Translations under genes and position numbers: made by a program
The notes under the pieces: model-generated
The model's input: the letters and a program-made list of their open reading frames with translations, nothing else
Databases searched by the model: none
Told to the model about the DNA's origin: nothing
Assembly (NCBI RefSeq): GCF_000023285.1
Contig: NC_013162.1
Location: 2,235,001-2,299,000, forward strand
Direction: 5' to 3'
From: Capnocytophaga ochracea DSM 7271
Lineage (GTDB): Bacteria; Bacteroidota; Bacteroidia; Flavobacteriales; Flavobacteriaceae
Length of the DNA: 64,000 bases
Shown here: positions 1 through 8,971 of the stretch, piece by piece
Layout: every line of letters begins with the position of its first letter
Position numbering within the stretch: the first letter of the stretch is position 1

Positions 1-1036
<1,036 letters not shown>

Positions 1037-1076
1037 CGCGCAGTATTCTTTTTTTACTGGAACGTTAGTCAGAAAA

Positions 1077-1111
1077 ATTGTCAATTATCCATTGTCAATT
1101 GTCAATTGAAA
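1077..1111. repeat. Heptanucleotide array in the 23S-5S spacer (ATTGTCA type)
   Basis: Five consecutive 7-bp units read ATTGTCA, ATTATCC, ATTGTCA, ATTGTCA, ATTGAAA. Three are identical and two are degenerate. The array sits about 40 bases after the 23S 3' end, so it is transcribed as part of the rRNA precursor. The periodicity is seen directly; function is unknown. Confidence 0.8.
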
Positions 1112-1146
1112 AATATGTTTTTTATCCCTATATGTTAAAAAAATAA

Positions 1147-1209
1147 GGTTACAGGTAGTAGGTTATAGGCATTAGGGATTACCCTGAAACCTAACCCCTG
1201 ACACCTAAA
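1147..1209. repeat. Heptanucleotide array in two inverted halves, 23S-5S spacer
   Basis: Nine consecutive 7-bp units fill this stretch: GGTTACA, GGTAGTA, GGTTATA, GGCATTA, GGGATTA, then CCCTGAA, ACCTAAC, CCCTGAC, ACCTAAA. The second half resembles the reverse complement of the first, so the transcript could fold into a long imperfect hairpin just before 5S rRNA. Whether it guides rRNA processing is only a possibility. Confidence 0.8.
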
Positions 1210-1213
1210 AAGT

Positions 1214-1325
1214 TTAAGGTGGTTATAGTCAAAGGTCTCACCTCTTACCATTCCGAACAGAGCAGTTAAACCTTTTAGCGCAGATGGTACTACGGTCACG
1301 TGGGAGAGTATGTCGCCGCCTTCTT
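1214..1325 (+). rRNA. rrf: 5S ribosomal RNA
   Basis: The stretch contains the conserved 5S core CCATTCCGAACAGAG and the 3' element GTGGGAGAGTATGTCG, with complementary ends (AAGGTGG near the start, CCGCCTT near the end). It lies about 180 bases downstream of 23S in the same orientation, and a terminator follows directly. Ends are estimated from pairing. Confidence 0.93.
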
Positions 1326-1330
1326 ATAAG

Positions 1331-1363
1331 AAGAGCAATTCTGATAAAGAATTGCTCTTTTTT
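1331..1363 (+). terminator. Rho-independent terminator of the rRNA operon
   Basis: A perfect 11-bp stem (AAGAGCAATTC at 1331-1341 with GAATTGCTCTT at 1349-1359), a 7-base loop and a T run directly behind 5S rRNA. Confidence 0.92.
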
Positions 1364-1439
1364 TGTTGTTTGAAGTTGTGGGACTGCTTGGAAGGGGAAA
1401 GGACGAGTCTCAGGGTAAGTAGGAGAATTAACAAAGTTG

Positions 1440-1545
1440 TTGGAAAAACTGAGAAAGGCTTAGCTTATATGAACCTTATATGAATCTTGAACAATTGTTA
1501 TACAAAAAATATGTAAAAAGTTAAGAGTGAAAAGTTTTTGACTGA
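1440..1545 (+). repeat. Dispersed intergenic repeat, copy 1 (short, diverged)
   Basis: This stretch shares the core GCTTATA..GAA.CTTATA.GAATCTTG, then GATTG/AATTG, TATA, TATGTAA and AGTTAAGAGTGAA with the copies near 12.1 kb (opposite strand) and 35.5 kb. It is the most diverged copy, and its flanks match only weakly. It lies in the gene-free stretch 1364-1803 behind the rRNA operon. No convincing reading frame covers it. Confidence 0.75.
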
Positions 1546-1637
1546 GTAGGCAAAGAAAGCTTGTGAGGTAAGTGATATACTTGAAAATTAGGGTTTATTC
1601 GAAGGAAGAGCGAAGCTAAGATGAAGAAAAGACGAAC

Positions 1638-1703
1638 AATAAACGAAGAATGAACGAAGAATGAACGAAGAATGAACGAAGAATGAACGAAGAATGAACG
1701 AAG
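1638..1703. repeat. 11-bp tandem array (AATGAACGAAG)6
   Basis: Six head-to-tail 11-bp units: the first has one mismatch (AATAAACGAAG) and the next five are identical. The sequence just before it (AAAAGACGAACAAT) also occurs beside the 11-bp arrays near 50.0 kb and 60.3 kb, which suggests one repeat family. The rest of the gene-free stretch 1364-1803 shows nothing else recognisable. Confidence 0.9.
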
Positions 1704-1803
1704 ATTTAATAAAGATAAAATATACTAAAAAGATTCCTTTATTTTATATGTTATGATATATTGCCTATTTTTAAGAGGTGTGTAAGAAATAATCAAAAAA
1801 AAC

Positions 1804-1834
1804 TTGTTTTGTATAAAATAATGTTTTATCTTTG
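1804..1834 (+). promoter_or_regulatory. Bacteroidota-type promoter for the Sel1-repeat gene
   Basis: TTG at 1804-1806 and TATCTTTG at 1827-1834 fit the -33 TTG / -7 TAnnTTTG consensus with a 20-base spacer. The start codon is about 75 bases downstream. Confidence 0.75.
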
Positions 1835-1910
1835 CCATCGAATAAAATATAATGTAATATAAAACTGACCTCTTCACTATCATTATTATTAACTTTTAAT
1901 TCGCTGACAT

Positions 1911-2747
1911 ATGAATATAATATTCAACTCAAGAGTATTAAAAAAACTGAACAAACTTTGCTTTAAAGCTTGGTTTGTTTGCTTGCTATTTTTCTTTGCT
2001 ATGAGTCATGCTCAACGGGAAGACTTTAAGACTTTGGTAGAGAAAGCCACAAAGGGCGATATGGAAGCTCAGGTGCGTTTGGCAACTAATTATGAAAAAG
2101 GTATTGGAGTACCTCAGTCCTTTCCTAAAGCTGTTTCTTGGTATGAAAAAGCAGCAGAACAAGGTGATGTAAAATCACAGACGAAATTAGGACTTTGTTA
2201 TTACTATCGGAAAGGAGTTGTACAGTCTTATGAAAAAGCAGCTTATTGGTTTCAGAAAGCAGCTGAACAGGGGTATGCTGAGGCTCAATCGAAATTAGGT
2301 GTGTGCTATCACAAAGGGCAAGGAGTAAAACAATCGGATGAACAAGCTGTATTGTGGTTTCAGAAAGCAGCTGATCAAGATTTTGCAGAGGCACAGAGTT
2401 TTTTAGGATATTGTTACTATAAAGGTTTAGGAGTGGCACAATCGGATAGTGATGCGGTATTTTGGTATGAGAAAGCTGCTAATCAAGGTGATGTTGAGGC
2501 ACAACGCAATTTAGGCTCTTATTATTTCAAGGGGCAGGGAATACCTCAGTCGTATACTAAAGCTATCTTTTGGTTTGAAAAAGCAGCCAACCAAGGAGAC
2601 AAGGAAGCTCAAACTATTTTAGGATTTTGCTATTATGCCGGTACTGGTGTGGATAAATCACAAAAAAGGGCTATTTACTGGTTTGAGAAGGGGTGTAGGA
2701 ATAATAGTCCTAAAGCTTGTGAGTATTTAAATGCTATTCAGCAGTAA
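1911..2747 (+). CDS. Secreted Sel1-repeat (SLR/TPR-like) protein
   Basis: This 278-residue protein starts with a cleavable signal peptide (hydrophobic segment about residues 20-34, ending SHA-Q). The rest is about seven Sel1-like repeats of 36 residues, each with the pattern A..W(F/Y)(Q/E)KAA.QG...AQ..LG.CY..G.GV.QS. Such repeats form alpha-alpha superhelices that bind other proteins, and they are common in envelope proteins and bacterial effectors. The partner cannot be read from sequence. Neighbouring repeats are very similar to each other (KAVSWYEKAAEQGD, KAIFWFEKAANQGD), which suggests recent internal duplication. The gene has its own promoter and is the first of three same-strand genes of unknown role. 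Confidence 0.88.
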   Translation: MNIIFNSRVLKKLNKLCFKAWFVCLLFFFAMSHAQREDFKTLVEKATKGDMEAQVRLATNYEKGIGVPQSFPKAVSWYEKAAEQGDVKSQTKLGLCYYYRKGVVQSYEKAAYWFQKAAEQGYAEAQSKLGVCYHKGQGVKQSDEQAVLWFQKAADQDFAEAQSFLGYCYYKGLGVAQSDSDAVFWYEKAANQGDVEAQRNLGSYYFKGQGIPQSYTKAIFWFEKAANQGDKEAQTILGFCYYAGTGVDKSQKRAIYWFEKGCRNNSPKACEYLNAIQQ

Positions 2748-2799
2748 TAACTATAAAGTTAGGAATAAGAAAGATAAGGTAATTATAAATTAGTGATAT

Positions 2800-3660
2800 A
2801 TGTTTAAGAATATCTTTCTTTTTGAAGGACGTATTAGGCGTACAGAGTTTGGACTATCTATTATTATAGATTATTTTGCTCTTATATTTTTGGGTGTAAT
2901 AGATGCCGTAGTAACTTTAGGAATAGTGATAAAGTTTTTATCCTTTACATTATTGTTTTGGTTTATTTTAGCTCAATCAGTGAAACGTTCACACGACTTG
3001 GGGCAAAGTGGCTGGTATGTGCTTTTACCTTTCTATAATCCTTTCTTTTTACTTTTTTCAGAAGGTATATTAGGAAAAAATGAATACGGAGAAGATCCTA
3101 AAAAGAGAGTAAATTTTTTCAATGCATCAACCTCCTCTTCATCTATTTTACAACCGCCTTTAGTTAGAGCATATCAACCCATAGCTGGACATACTTCTGA
3201 GAGTAGTACTTCTCGTAGGTATGATTTTGTAGTTACAAGAGATGATACTGTTTTGAAGAAATGGCTTGATACTGAGGTAGAGGCTATCAATATGTCTGCT
3301 GACCCAATACTTAATAAAGTGAGCTCTATAGGAAGAGATGTATTTTATGGTTGCAATAAGCTCATTTATATTATTTTTCCAGAACATCTTAACTTTATTA
3401 GTGATTTTGCTCTTGACGATTGTGAGCATTTACGTTCAGTGACTTTCCCTAGTAAATGTTTACATATAGGTAATTGTATTTTTGGGAAGAATTGTCCAGA
3501 AAGTATAACACTTGAGGCTAAAGAACCTCCTATATTGGATGGTTATTTAGCATATAATGATGAGAAATTGAAAGCTATTTATGTACCTATTGAATTTGTA
3601 GAAAAATATAGGATAGCTAGAGCTTGGGATAAATATGCAGATATTATTCAAGGACATTAA
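2800..3660 (+). CDS. DUF805 membrane protein with C-terminal BspA-like leucine-rich region
   Basis: Residues 1 to about 100 look like a DUF805 domain: FEGRIRRTEF at the start, two or three hydrophobic segments, the S(V)KRSHDLG.SGW signature, and a second hydrophobic stretch before GKNEYGEDPK. After a serine-rich linker (about 105-135), residues 165-285 resemble the LRR_5/BspA-like family, with I..DVFYGCNKL..I.FP and F.DDCEHLRSV.FPS and the typical ending LKAIYVP...VEKYR.A..WDKYAD.I. DUF805 proteins are inner-membrane proteins of unknown function, and BspA-like regions are usually extracellular. The combination is unusual; it may display the repeat on one face of the membrane. No signal peptide is seen. 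It lies 52 bases after the Sel1 gene. Confidence 0.75.
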   Translation: MFKNIFLFEGRIRRTEFGLSIIIDYFALIFLGVIDAVVTLGIVIKFLSFTLLFWFILAQSVKRSHDLGQSGWYVLLPFYNPFFLLFSEGILGKNEYGEDPKKRVNFFNASTSSSSILQPPLVRAYQPIAGHTSESSTSRRYDFVVTRDDTVLKKWLDTEVEAINMSADPILNKVSSIGRDVFYGCNKLIYIIFPEHLNFISDFALDDCEHLRSVTFPSKCLHIGNCIFGKNCPESITLEAKEPPILDGYLAYNDEKLKAIYVPIEFVEKYRIARAWDKYADIIQGH

Positions 3661-3679
3661 TCAAACAACAATAAAGATT

Positions 3680-4288
3680 ATGAAACGAGTTTTATTATAT
3701 TTATGTATATTTTACTTTTTGGAACTAAACGCACAAAAGACAAGAGAGATTTATAAGGACTTAGATTCGTTGTATTTGTTAATTCAAACAGAGTACGATT
3801 TAATTACCAAAGATTATGAAGAACACATTGCTGAGTTCGACTTCAATAGAGTGACGAGAATAAGAGAACAAATAGCTTATTATCTCTCTCATATTGATAA
3901 AAGAGCAGATTTAAGTAAGATAAAATTATTGAGTGATTCATTGAAATCATATCCTGATACTGAAGAAATATTTTTAAGTATTCGCTCTCAAAAAGCAAAA
4001 CAACATCAGCTAACCACTTTGAAGCAGGCTTTTGACGGATTACAATTTGAAAAGGTATTAAACTTAGTAGCAATATATAGTGAAAATGGTTATATACCTT
4101 CTTATGAATTGGCGTATTATAAGGTTATGTCAGAATATAGATTGTTTTTAAAATCTTCTAATAATAAGCAAGAAAAAGAAGCACTAATACAACATTTGAC
4201 AACTTATCAAAAGGAACATTTGGGTAAGAGTAAAATCTATGACAGAGTGATAGATGATACTATAAAAAATGTGAAAAGAAGAAGATAA
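3680..4288 (+). CDS. Secreted protein of unknown function
   Basis: The 202-residue protein starts at the ATG at 3680, which gives a clean signal peptide (MKRVLLYLCIFYFLELNAQ) and follows the preceding stop by 19 bases. A longer reading from 3635 would overlap that gene and bury the signal peptide. The mature part is highly charged and predicted helical, with no cysteine clusters, catalytic motifs or recognised domain. It is probably periplasmic and cotranscribed with the two upstream genes. I do not recognise the family. Confidence 0.7.
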   Translation: MKRVLLYLCIFYFLELNAQKTREIYKDLDSLYLLIQTEYDLITKDYEEHIAEFDFNRVTRIREQIAYYLSHIDKRADLSKIKLLSDSLKSYPDTEEIFLSIRSQKAKQHQLTTLKQAFDGLQFEKVLNLVAIYSENGYIPSYELAYYKVMSEYRLFLKSSNNKQEKEALIQHLTTYQKEHLGKSKIYDRVIDDTIKNVKRRR

Positions 4289-4305
4289 TCTTCTACTCTT
4301 AAATT

Positions 4306-5253
4306 TTACATTCCTAAATAACGAGTTACTTTGTTACTTCGGCGAGTAGAGAATTTGATTTGTTTTATGTATGTAAGTTTAAAATTCGCAGTATTAATAC
4401 CCAGTAAATCAACATCTTTAAAGTACAAATTCTTGTTGTTGTAAAGAATTGAAAAGGCAAGTGACCAGTCTTTTTGTGTATAAGATAATGAAGTATTAAG
4501 CCTAAAGTTTACGTACTGATTAAATTTCATTTTGCTTAGTGGATTAACTTCACCTCCAAAATAGAATCCCATACCTGCTAAAGCTGTAAAGGTAAGGCGT
4601 GGCAATATTTCAATACCTCCAGAAACGCCTCCACTGAAGCCTCCTTGTATATGTCTAAAAGTATCCTCATCAAGTGAAATAGCAGGAATTGCTACTTTGT
4701 GATAATAGATTCCAGCTCCTGCGTACCAAGTAAAAGTAGGTTGCAATGGGTCTCCATCGGGGTTGAAAATATTCTTTACTGAAAAGTTTTTTAAGTTGAA
4801 GAAATATAACATTTCAGAACCTATTTGTTGTATACGAGTATCTGCCAATATCTGAATATTATTCTTGCCTTCTTCATAGTAAAAACCCTTATAACTTTGA
4901 TAATAGAAATCAAGTAAAATCTTTTGACTTATAAATGAATGTAACTGAAAATCGAAATATCTTGTTTTTCCATATTTACTCTCATTGCGCAAAGGGGCAA
5001 CACTCTGAGCATAATCAAGATTAATATAAGTGTTGTGAATACCAAATCCTAAGCCAACCGTAAGTGGGTAGTTGGGCAATAACGACTTATTTTTCAAAGC
5101 AGGATTTAATGGTTCATCTTCCATATCTATTGATAGATAATTGATACTTAAAGAAGGTTTTATCCACATTTTATAGTAATGCTTCTTAGTGGAAGTGGTA
5201 TCTTGTGCCCATAGAGTAGTGATTGATAAGAAAAATAATATTATGTATTTCAT
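4306..5253 (-). CDS. Probable outer-membrane beta-barrel protein (DUF4421-like)
   Basis: The 315-residue protein has a signal peptide (MKYIILFFLSITTLWA-Q) and then alternating polar/aromatic strands typical of Bacteroidota outer-membrane barrels (for example TVGLGFGIHNTYINLDYA and FTALAGMGFYFGG). Length and strand pattern fit the DUF4421 family, a tentative match made by eye. It ends 18 bases from the convergent upstream gene. A heptad-like spacer (about 5259-5293, TTAGATA/TTAGATT units) lies in front of the start. Function is unknown; a structural or porin-like role is possible. Confidence 0.65.
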   Translation of the reverse strand: MKYIILFFLSITTLWAQDTTSTKKHYYKMWIKPSLSINYLSIDMEDEPLNPALKNKSLLPNYPLTVGLGFGIHNTYINLDYAQSVAPLRNESKYGKTRYFDFQLHSFISQKILLDFYYQSYKGFYYEEGKNNIQILADTRIQQIGSEMLYFFNLKNFSVKNIFNPDGDPLQPTFTWYAGAGIYYHKVAIPAISLDEDTFRHIQGGFSGGVSGGIEILPRLTFTALAGMGFYFGGEVNPLSKMKFNQYVNFRLNTSLSYTQKDWSLAFSILYNNKNLYFKDVDLLGINTANFKLTYIKQIKFSTRRSNKVTRYLGM

Positions 5254-5334
5254 TTTGTTAGATATTAGATTTTAAGAACTAGGAATTAAATGTTTAGGTA
5301 TTATTAGAAATACTTTGCAAAGTATATGCTGCAT

Positions 5335-6726
5335 TTAGTATCCTAAAATCTTCAGCATTTCGTCAGCTTTTTGTTGCTCCATAAAGAGACGAGAGGTAAG
5401 GTTACCATTTTTATCTTTATCAATAAGTACTATTTTAGGTTGTGGAATCAAACAGTGTTGTAAGCCTCCTACTCCTCCAATACTATCTTGATAAGCCCCT
5501 GTGTTGAAGAAACCTATATACAATGGCTTATTTTTGTTGTATTTTGGTAAATAGATAGCGTTCATATTCTGTTCGCTGTTGTAATAATCGTCACCATCAC
5601 AAGTGAGTCCACCGAGCAGTACGCGTTCGTACTCATCGTTCCAACGGTTAATAGGCAATAGTACAAAACGCTTGTTGATAGCCCAAGAGTCAGGTAAGGT
5701 AGTAATGAAAGAGGAGTTTATCATATCCCATTTTTCACGGTCGTTTTGCTGCTTTTGATACATTATCTCATAAATAGCCCCTCCAGCTTCGCCTACTGTA
5801 AAACTACCAAATTCAGTAAAGATATTTGGTACAGGCACTTTTTCTTGATCACAAGTGATTTTTATCTGACGGATAATCTCGTCTACCATATAAGCATAAT
5901 CGAATTCAAAAGCCAACGAGCTCTTGATAGGAAAACCACCGCCTATATTAAGGCTGTCGAGTTCAGGCGCAACTTTTTTGAGTTGGATATACACACGCAA
6001 ACACTTGAGGAGCTCATTCCAATAGTAGGCATTGTCTTTAATTCCCGTATTGATAAAAAAGTGCAACATTTTGAGTTGTACTTTAGGGTTGTCCTTAATC
6101 TCACGGTTGTAGAAAGGAACAATGTTTTTATAACCAATTCCTAAACGACTGGTATAAAATTCTGAACGAGGGTCTTCTTCAGAAGCAATACGAATACCTA
6201 TACTGTATGAACCTTTTATTTTTTCTTCAAATAAATTAATTTCCTCATAGTTATCAATGATAGGAATACAGTTGTGGTAGCCACGATTGATAAGGTCAGC
6301 AATGCCATCGATATAAGCATCGCGCTTGAAACCGTTGCATAGAATATGAGTCTCTTTACTAATAAGTCCGTCATTGATAAGATTATTGATGATATTGATA
6401 TCAAAAGCTGAAGAGGTTTCCATATGAATATCGTTCTTCAATGCTTCTACCATTACGTGTTTGAAATGCGAACTTTTAGTGCAATAACAATAGTTGTATG
6501 CTCCTTTGTACTTGTGTTTTTTGATAGCCTTTTCAAACCATCTTTTGGCGCGCTGAATATTCTCGGATATTTTTGGAAGATACATAAATTTAAGCGGTGC
6601 TCCATACTTGCGTACGAGCTCCATTAAATCGATATTGTGAAAGCGAAGTTCATCGCCATCTAAGGTAAATTCGTCTTGTGGGAAGTAATAGGTTTGGTCA
6701 ATTAGGTCGATATATTTATTTTTCAT
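5335..6726 (-). CDS. speA: Arginine decarboxylase (short, fold-III PLP type)
   Basis: This would convert arginine to agmatine, the entry step of putrescine and spermidine synthesis in most Bacteroidota. The 463-residue protein has the fold-III (alanine racemase-like barrel) PLP decarboxylase layout. The PLP lysine is expected at K84 in CYCTKSSHFKH, a glycine-rich phosphate-binding GGGFP lies near residue 262, and C376-DGDD is the active-site cysteine region (CDSDD in the family). It is about 170 residues shorter than E. coli SpeA, which is normal for flavobacterial forms. No agmatinase is nearby, but a DHS-like gene often associated with polyamine genes is 5.6 kb away. The leader is unusually long (about 260 bases). 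A related diamino-acid decarboxylase specificity cannot be excluded. Confidence 0.82.
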   Translation of the reverse strand: MKNKYIDLIDQTYYFPQDEFTLDGDELRFHNIDLMELVRKYGAPLKFMYLPKISENIQRAKRWFEKAIKKHKYKGAYNYCYCTKSSHFKHVMVEALKNDIHMETSSAFDINIINNLINDGLISKETHILCNGFKRDAYIDGIADLINRGYHNCIPIIDNYEEINLFEEKIKGSYSIGIRIASEEDPRSEFYTSRLGIGYKNIVPFYNREIKDNPKVQLKMLHFFINTGIKDNAYYWNELLKCLRVYIQLKKVAPELDSLNIGGGFPIKSSLAFEFDYAYMVDEIIRQIKITCDQEKVPVPNIFTEFGSFTVGEAGGAIYEIMYQKQQNDREKWDMINSSFITTLPDSWAINKRFVLLPINRWNDEYERVLLGGLTCDGDDYYNSEQNMNAIYLPKYNKNKPLYIGFFNTGAYQDSIGGVGGLQHCLIPQPKIVLIDKDKNGNLTSRLFMEQQKADEMLKILGY

Positions 6727-6993
6727 TTGTATAGTGTAATTTAAATAATGAGTAATTTTTTAGTAAAAAAATATTCAGATAACATCTTGGCTATCTATCC
6801 ATATTACCTAATTACACCTAATTCAAATACGAAGCGGTGAAAGGCTCTTAGCCTTAAACTTAATTTGCAAGGAATGAGTACGTGCAGAGTGAAAATAACT
6901 TAAAAATAAGATGTTCATTTTCAGCAACCAAAGGTTTTTAGTAATTAAATTATTTTATAGTTCGGTGATAGTGTATCATTACTTATCAGAATG
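6727..6993 (-). promoter_or_regulatory. Long untranslated leader of the arginine decarboxylase gene
   Basis: If the promoter at 6994-7022 is used, the transcript has a leader of about 260 bases. It contains small perfect hairpins such as AAGGCT-CTT-AGCCTT (around 6841-6856) and TGATA-GTG-TATCA (around 6965-6977). No protein-coding frame is evident. Regulation by polyamines or arginine is plausible but not shown. The remaining bases 7023-7158 hold nothing recognisable. Confidence 0.4.
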
Positions 6994-7022
6994 CAAAAGT
7001 AATTATTATTTTTAAATTACAA
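6994..7022 (-). promoter_or_regulatory. Promoter for arginine decarboxylase
   Basis: On the minus strand, TACTTTTG (plus-strand 6994-7001) and TTG (7020-7022) are separated by 18 bases, matching the Bacteroidota consensus. Confidence 0.65.
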
Positions 7023-7158
7023 ATACATTCGATGGAAAAAAGTATTGCTATAACTTCTTTCTCAAAAACCAATTCCTATTTTTCTACCTTATGTTATATA
7101 TTCTTCATTAGTATAAAAAACATATTTTGGCATAATTTGAGTTTCTATATAATTGATT

Positions 7159-7614
7159 TTATACTCCAAACTGTCTCAAGTGGTGGTCGAAGTGTTTCCA
7201 TTGAAGAATACCCCATTCGTCAGGAGAGAGTTTCCCAAAAAAAGAATGTGGGTGAGTGCTACATTTTTCTTTTCCATTGGTGTAGAAAAGGGTGATGAGT
7301 TCTTTAGTTTTTTGCTTTTCCCTGTCAAAATCATCAATAGAAATATTGGTAACGACATACATTTTATCGGTTGGAGCGTTTTTTGCCATTGGTTGGTCGT
7401 TTAGAAACTTTTTCTTCATCAATTTTCCTATGATTCTACCAATGAACATTCTCTTCGGAAAGTTCTTACCTAAGGGTGTTTCTATAGAGGCGTTCAAATG
7501 GGCTAACATCTGTACAATGTTCATTTTTCCCCATTGACGCTCAGCATCTACTTTTAAATTTTCTAAACGATGTAGTATTTCGTTTTTATCGACTTCGTTA
7601 TATAAGTTTTTCAT
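7159..7614 (-). CDS. DUF1569 / DinB-fold family protein
   Basis: The 151-residue protein matches the DUF1569 pattern. It has an N-terminal helix with WG.MN..QMLAHLN (first metal-binding histidine of the DinB four-helix fold) and a C-terminal HSFFGKLSPDEWGILQWKHFDHHLRQFGV-like end carrying the paired histidines. DinB-like proteins bind a divalent metal, and several act as thiol-dependent transferases; the substrate here is unknown. It lies downstream of ackA on the same strand, separated by a strong hairpin, so it is probably expressed separately or by readthrough. Confidence 0.75.
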   Translation of the reverse strand: MKNLYNEVDKNEILHRLENLKVDAERQWGKMNIVQMLAHLNASIETPLGKNFPKRMFIGRIIGKLMKKKFLNDQPMAKNAPTDKMYVVTNISIDDFDREKQKTKELITLFYTNGKEKCSTHPHSFFGKLSPDEWGILQWKHFDHHLRQFGV

Positions 7615-7636
7615 TACTGAGAGTTGTTTTAAAAAG

Positions 7637-7684
7637 CTTTGCCAAAGACACGAATTGCCTATGCGACTCGTTCCTTTGGCAAAG
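7637..7684 (-). terminator. Terminator behind ackA
   Basis: A perfect 11-bp inverted repeat (CTTTGCCAAAG at 7637-7647, CTTTGGCAAAG at 7674-7684) with partly complementary inner arms (ACGA...TCGT). On the minus strand it is followed by C-TTTTT, 20 bases after the ackA stop. Confidence 0.75.
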
Positions 7685-7703
7685 TATATAGTCTAATTAT
7701 TAG

Positions 7704-8909
7704 TTATTTTACCAAATCTACTATCTCATTTACTATTTGTAATTCTTCATTAGTAGGGATGATAAGTATCTTTACACGGCTATCAGCAGCTTGAATCTCT
7801 ACGGGTTTAGTAGGATGATTGAGCTCTTCGTTTTTCTTCTCATCGAGCTTGATACCAAAGAAATCTAAGTGCTTACAAGCAAATGAACGTGTAAGAGCAT
7901 CGTTTTCGCCCAAACCTGCGGTAAATACAATGCTATCCAGCCCATTAAGTGCTGCTGTGTAAGCGCCTATAAACTTCTCAATGCGGTAGCCGTACATCTC
8001 GTAGCAAAGGGCTGCGTTGGCATCACCTGAACGATATAGAGCTGCCACATCGCGAGCGTCAGAGTGCCCTGTAAGTCCAAGCATACCACTCTTCTTGTTG
8101 AATAGTGTTTTCACTTCTTCATAACTCATACCCAGTTCTTGCCCCAAGAAAAAAGCTACTGAGGCATCTATCTGCCCAGTACGCGTTCCCATAATGAGTC
8201 CATCGAGTGGTGTAAGTCCCATTGAAGTGTCTACACATTGTCCTTTTTCGTTTACAGCAGCCATACTTGCCCCATTGCCCAAGTGAATGGTAATGTTCTT
8301 GATATGTTGATTATTAAGGTGTTTACGAGCCTGTGCATCTACGTACTTATGACTAGTGCCGTGGAATCCATAAGCACGCAATCCGTATTTTTCATAGTAT
8401 TCATTAGGAATGGCATAGCGGAAAGCTTTGGCGGGCATTGTTTGGTGGAAAGCAGTGTCAAAAACGGCTACGTGAGTAGCTTTATTAAACAGTTTTTGTG
8501 CTACGCGTATCCCTTCTAAATGTCCTGGGTTGTGCAAAGGCGATAGCGGAATGAGGCGTTTGATTTCGGCTACTACCTCATCAGTAATTACAGTAGGTTG
8601 TACAAACTTCTCACCTCCGTGTACTACGCGGTGTCCTACCCCTTTAATATCGCTAGGGTTGTGGATAACGCCTACTTCGGGGTCTGTAAGAAGTTCAGCT
8701 ACCAAATTCATACCCACTTCGTGAGTAGGGATAGGTTGTTCTTTCTTCACTTCTATCTCTTTGCCGTTTTTTACAGCCACATATTTCACATAGCTACCGT
8801 CAATATTTATGCGGTCTACAATTCCTTTTGCTTTTGATTCTCCTGTTTTAGAGTCGATAAGCTGATATTTGAGAGATGAACTCCCTGAATTAATGATTAA
8901 TATTTCCAT
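7704..8909 (-). CDS. ackA: Acetate kinase
   Basis: The enzyme makes ATP and acetate from acetyl phosphate and ADP, the last step of fermentative acetate production. The 401-residue length is normal. The sequence shows the N-terminal phosphate-binding INSGSSSLKYQ, the family signature VFDTAFHQTMP with GFHGTSHKYV, the HLGNGAS adenine/phosphate loop, MGLTPL.G..MGTR.G.ID and the C-terminal FTAGLGEN. It lies 62 bases behind pta on the same strand with no promoter of its own visible; a GC-rich imperfect hairpin (about 8939-8967) sits in the spacer. The pair forms the usual acetyl-CoA to acetate operon, fitting a fermentative capnophilic lifestyle. Confidence 0.97.
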   Translation of the reverse strand: MEILIINSGSSSLKYQLIDSKTGESKAKGIVDRINIDGSYVKYVAVKNGKEIEVKKEQPIPTHEVGMNLVAELLTDPEVGVIHNPSDIKGVGHRVVHGGEKFVQPTVITDEVVAEIKRLIPLSPLHNPGHLEGIRVAQKLFNKATHVAVFDTAFHQTMPAKAFRYAIPNEYYEKYGLRAYGFHGTSHKYVDAQARKHLNNQHIKNITIHLGNGASMAAVNEKGQCVDTSMGLTPLDGLIMGTRTGQIDASVAFFLGQELGMSYEEVKTLFNKKSGMLGLTGHSDARDVAALYRSGDANAALCYEMYGYRIEKFIGAYTAALNGLDSIVFTAGLGENDALTRSFACKHLDFFGIKLDEKKNEELNHPTKPVEIQAADSRVKILIIPTNEELQIVNEIVDLVK

Positions 8910-8971
8910 TTTAGTCTTTTGTTATTAGTCGTTAGTTTTCCCCTCCTTGGGAGAGGGGGTAGGGGAGGATA

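Noticed and set aside
5746-6144. 132-codon plus-strand frame
   Set aside because: Antisense to the arginine decarboxylase gene, with no promoter and no family likeness.
7032-7537. Overlapping plus-strand frames of 81-87 codons
   Set aside because: They are opposite the DUF1569 gene and rich in F, as expected for antisense of an AT-rich gene.
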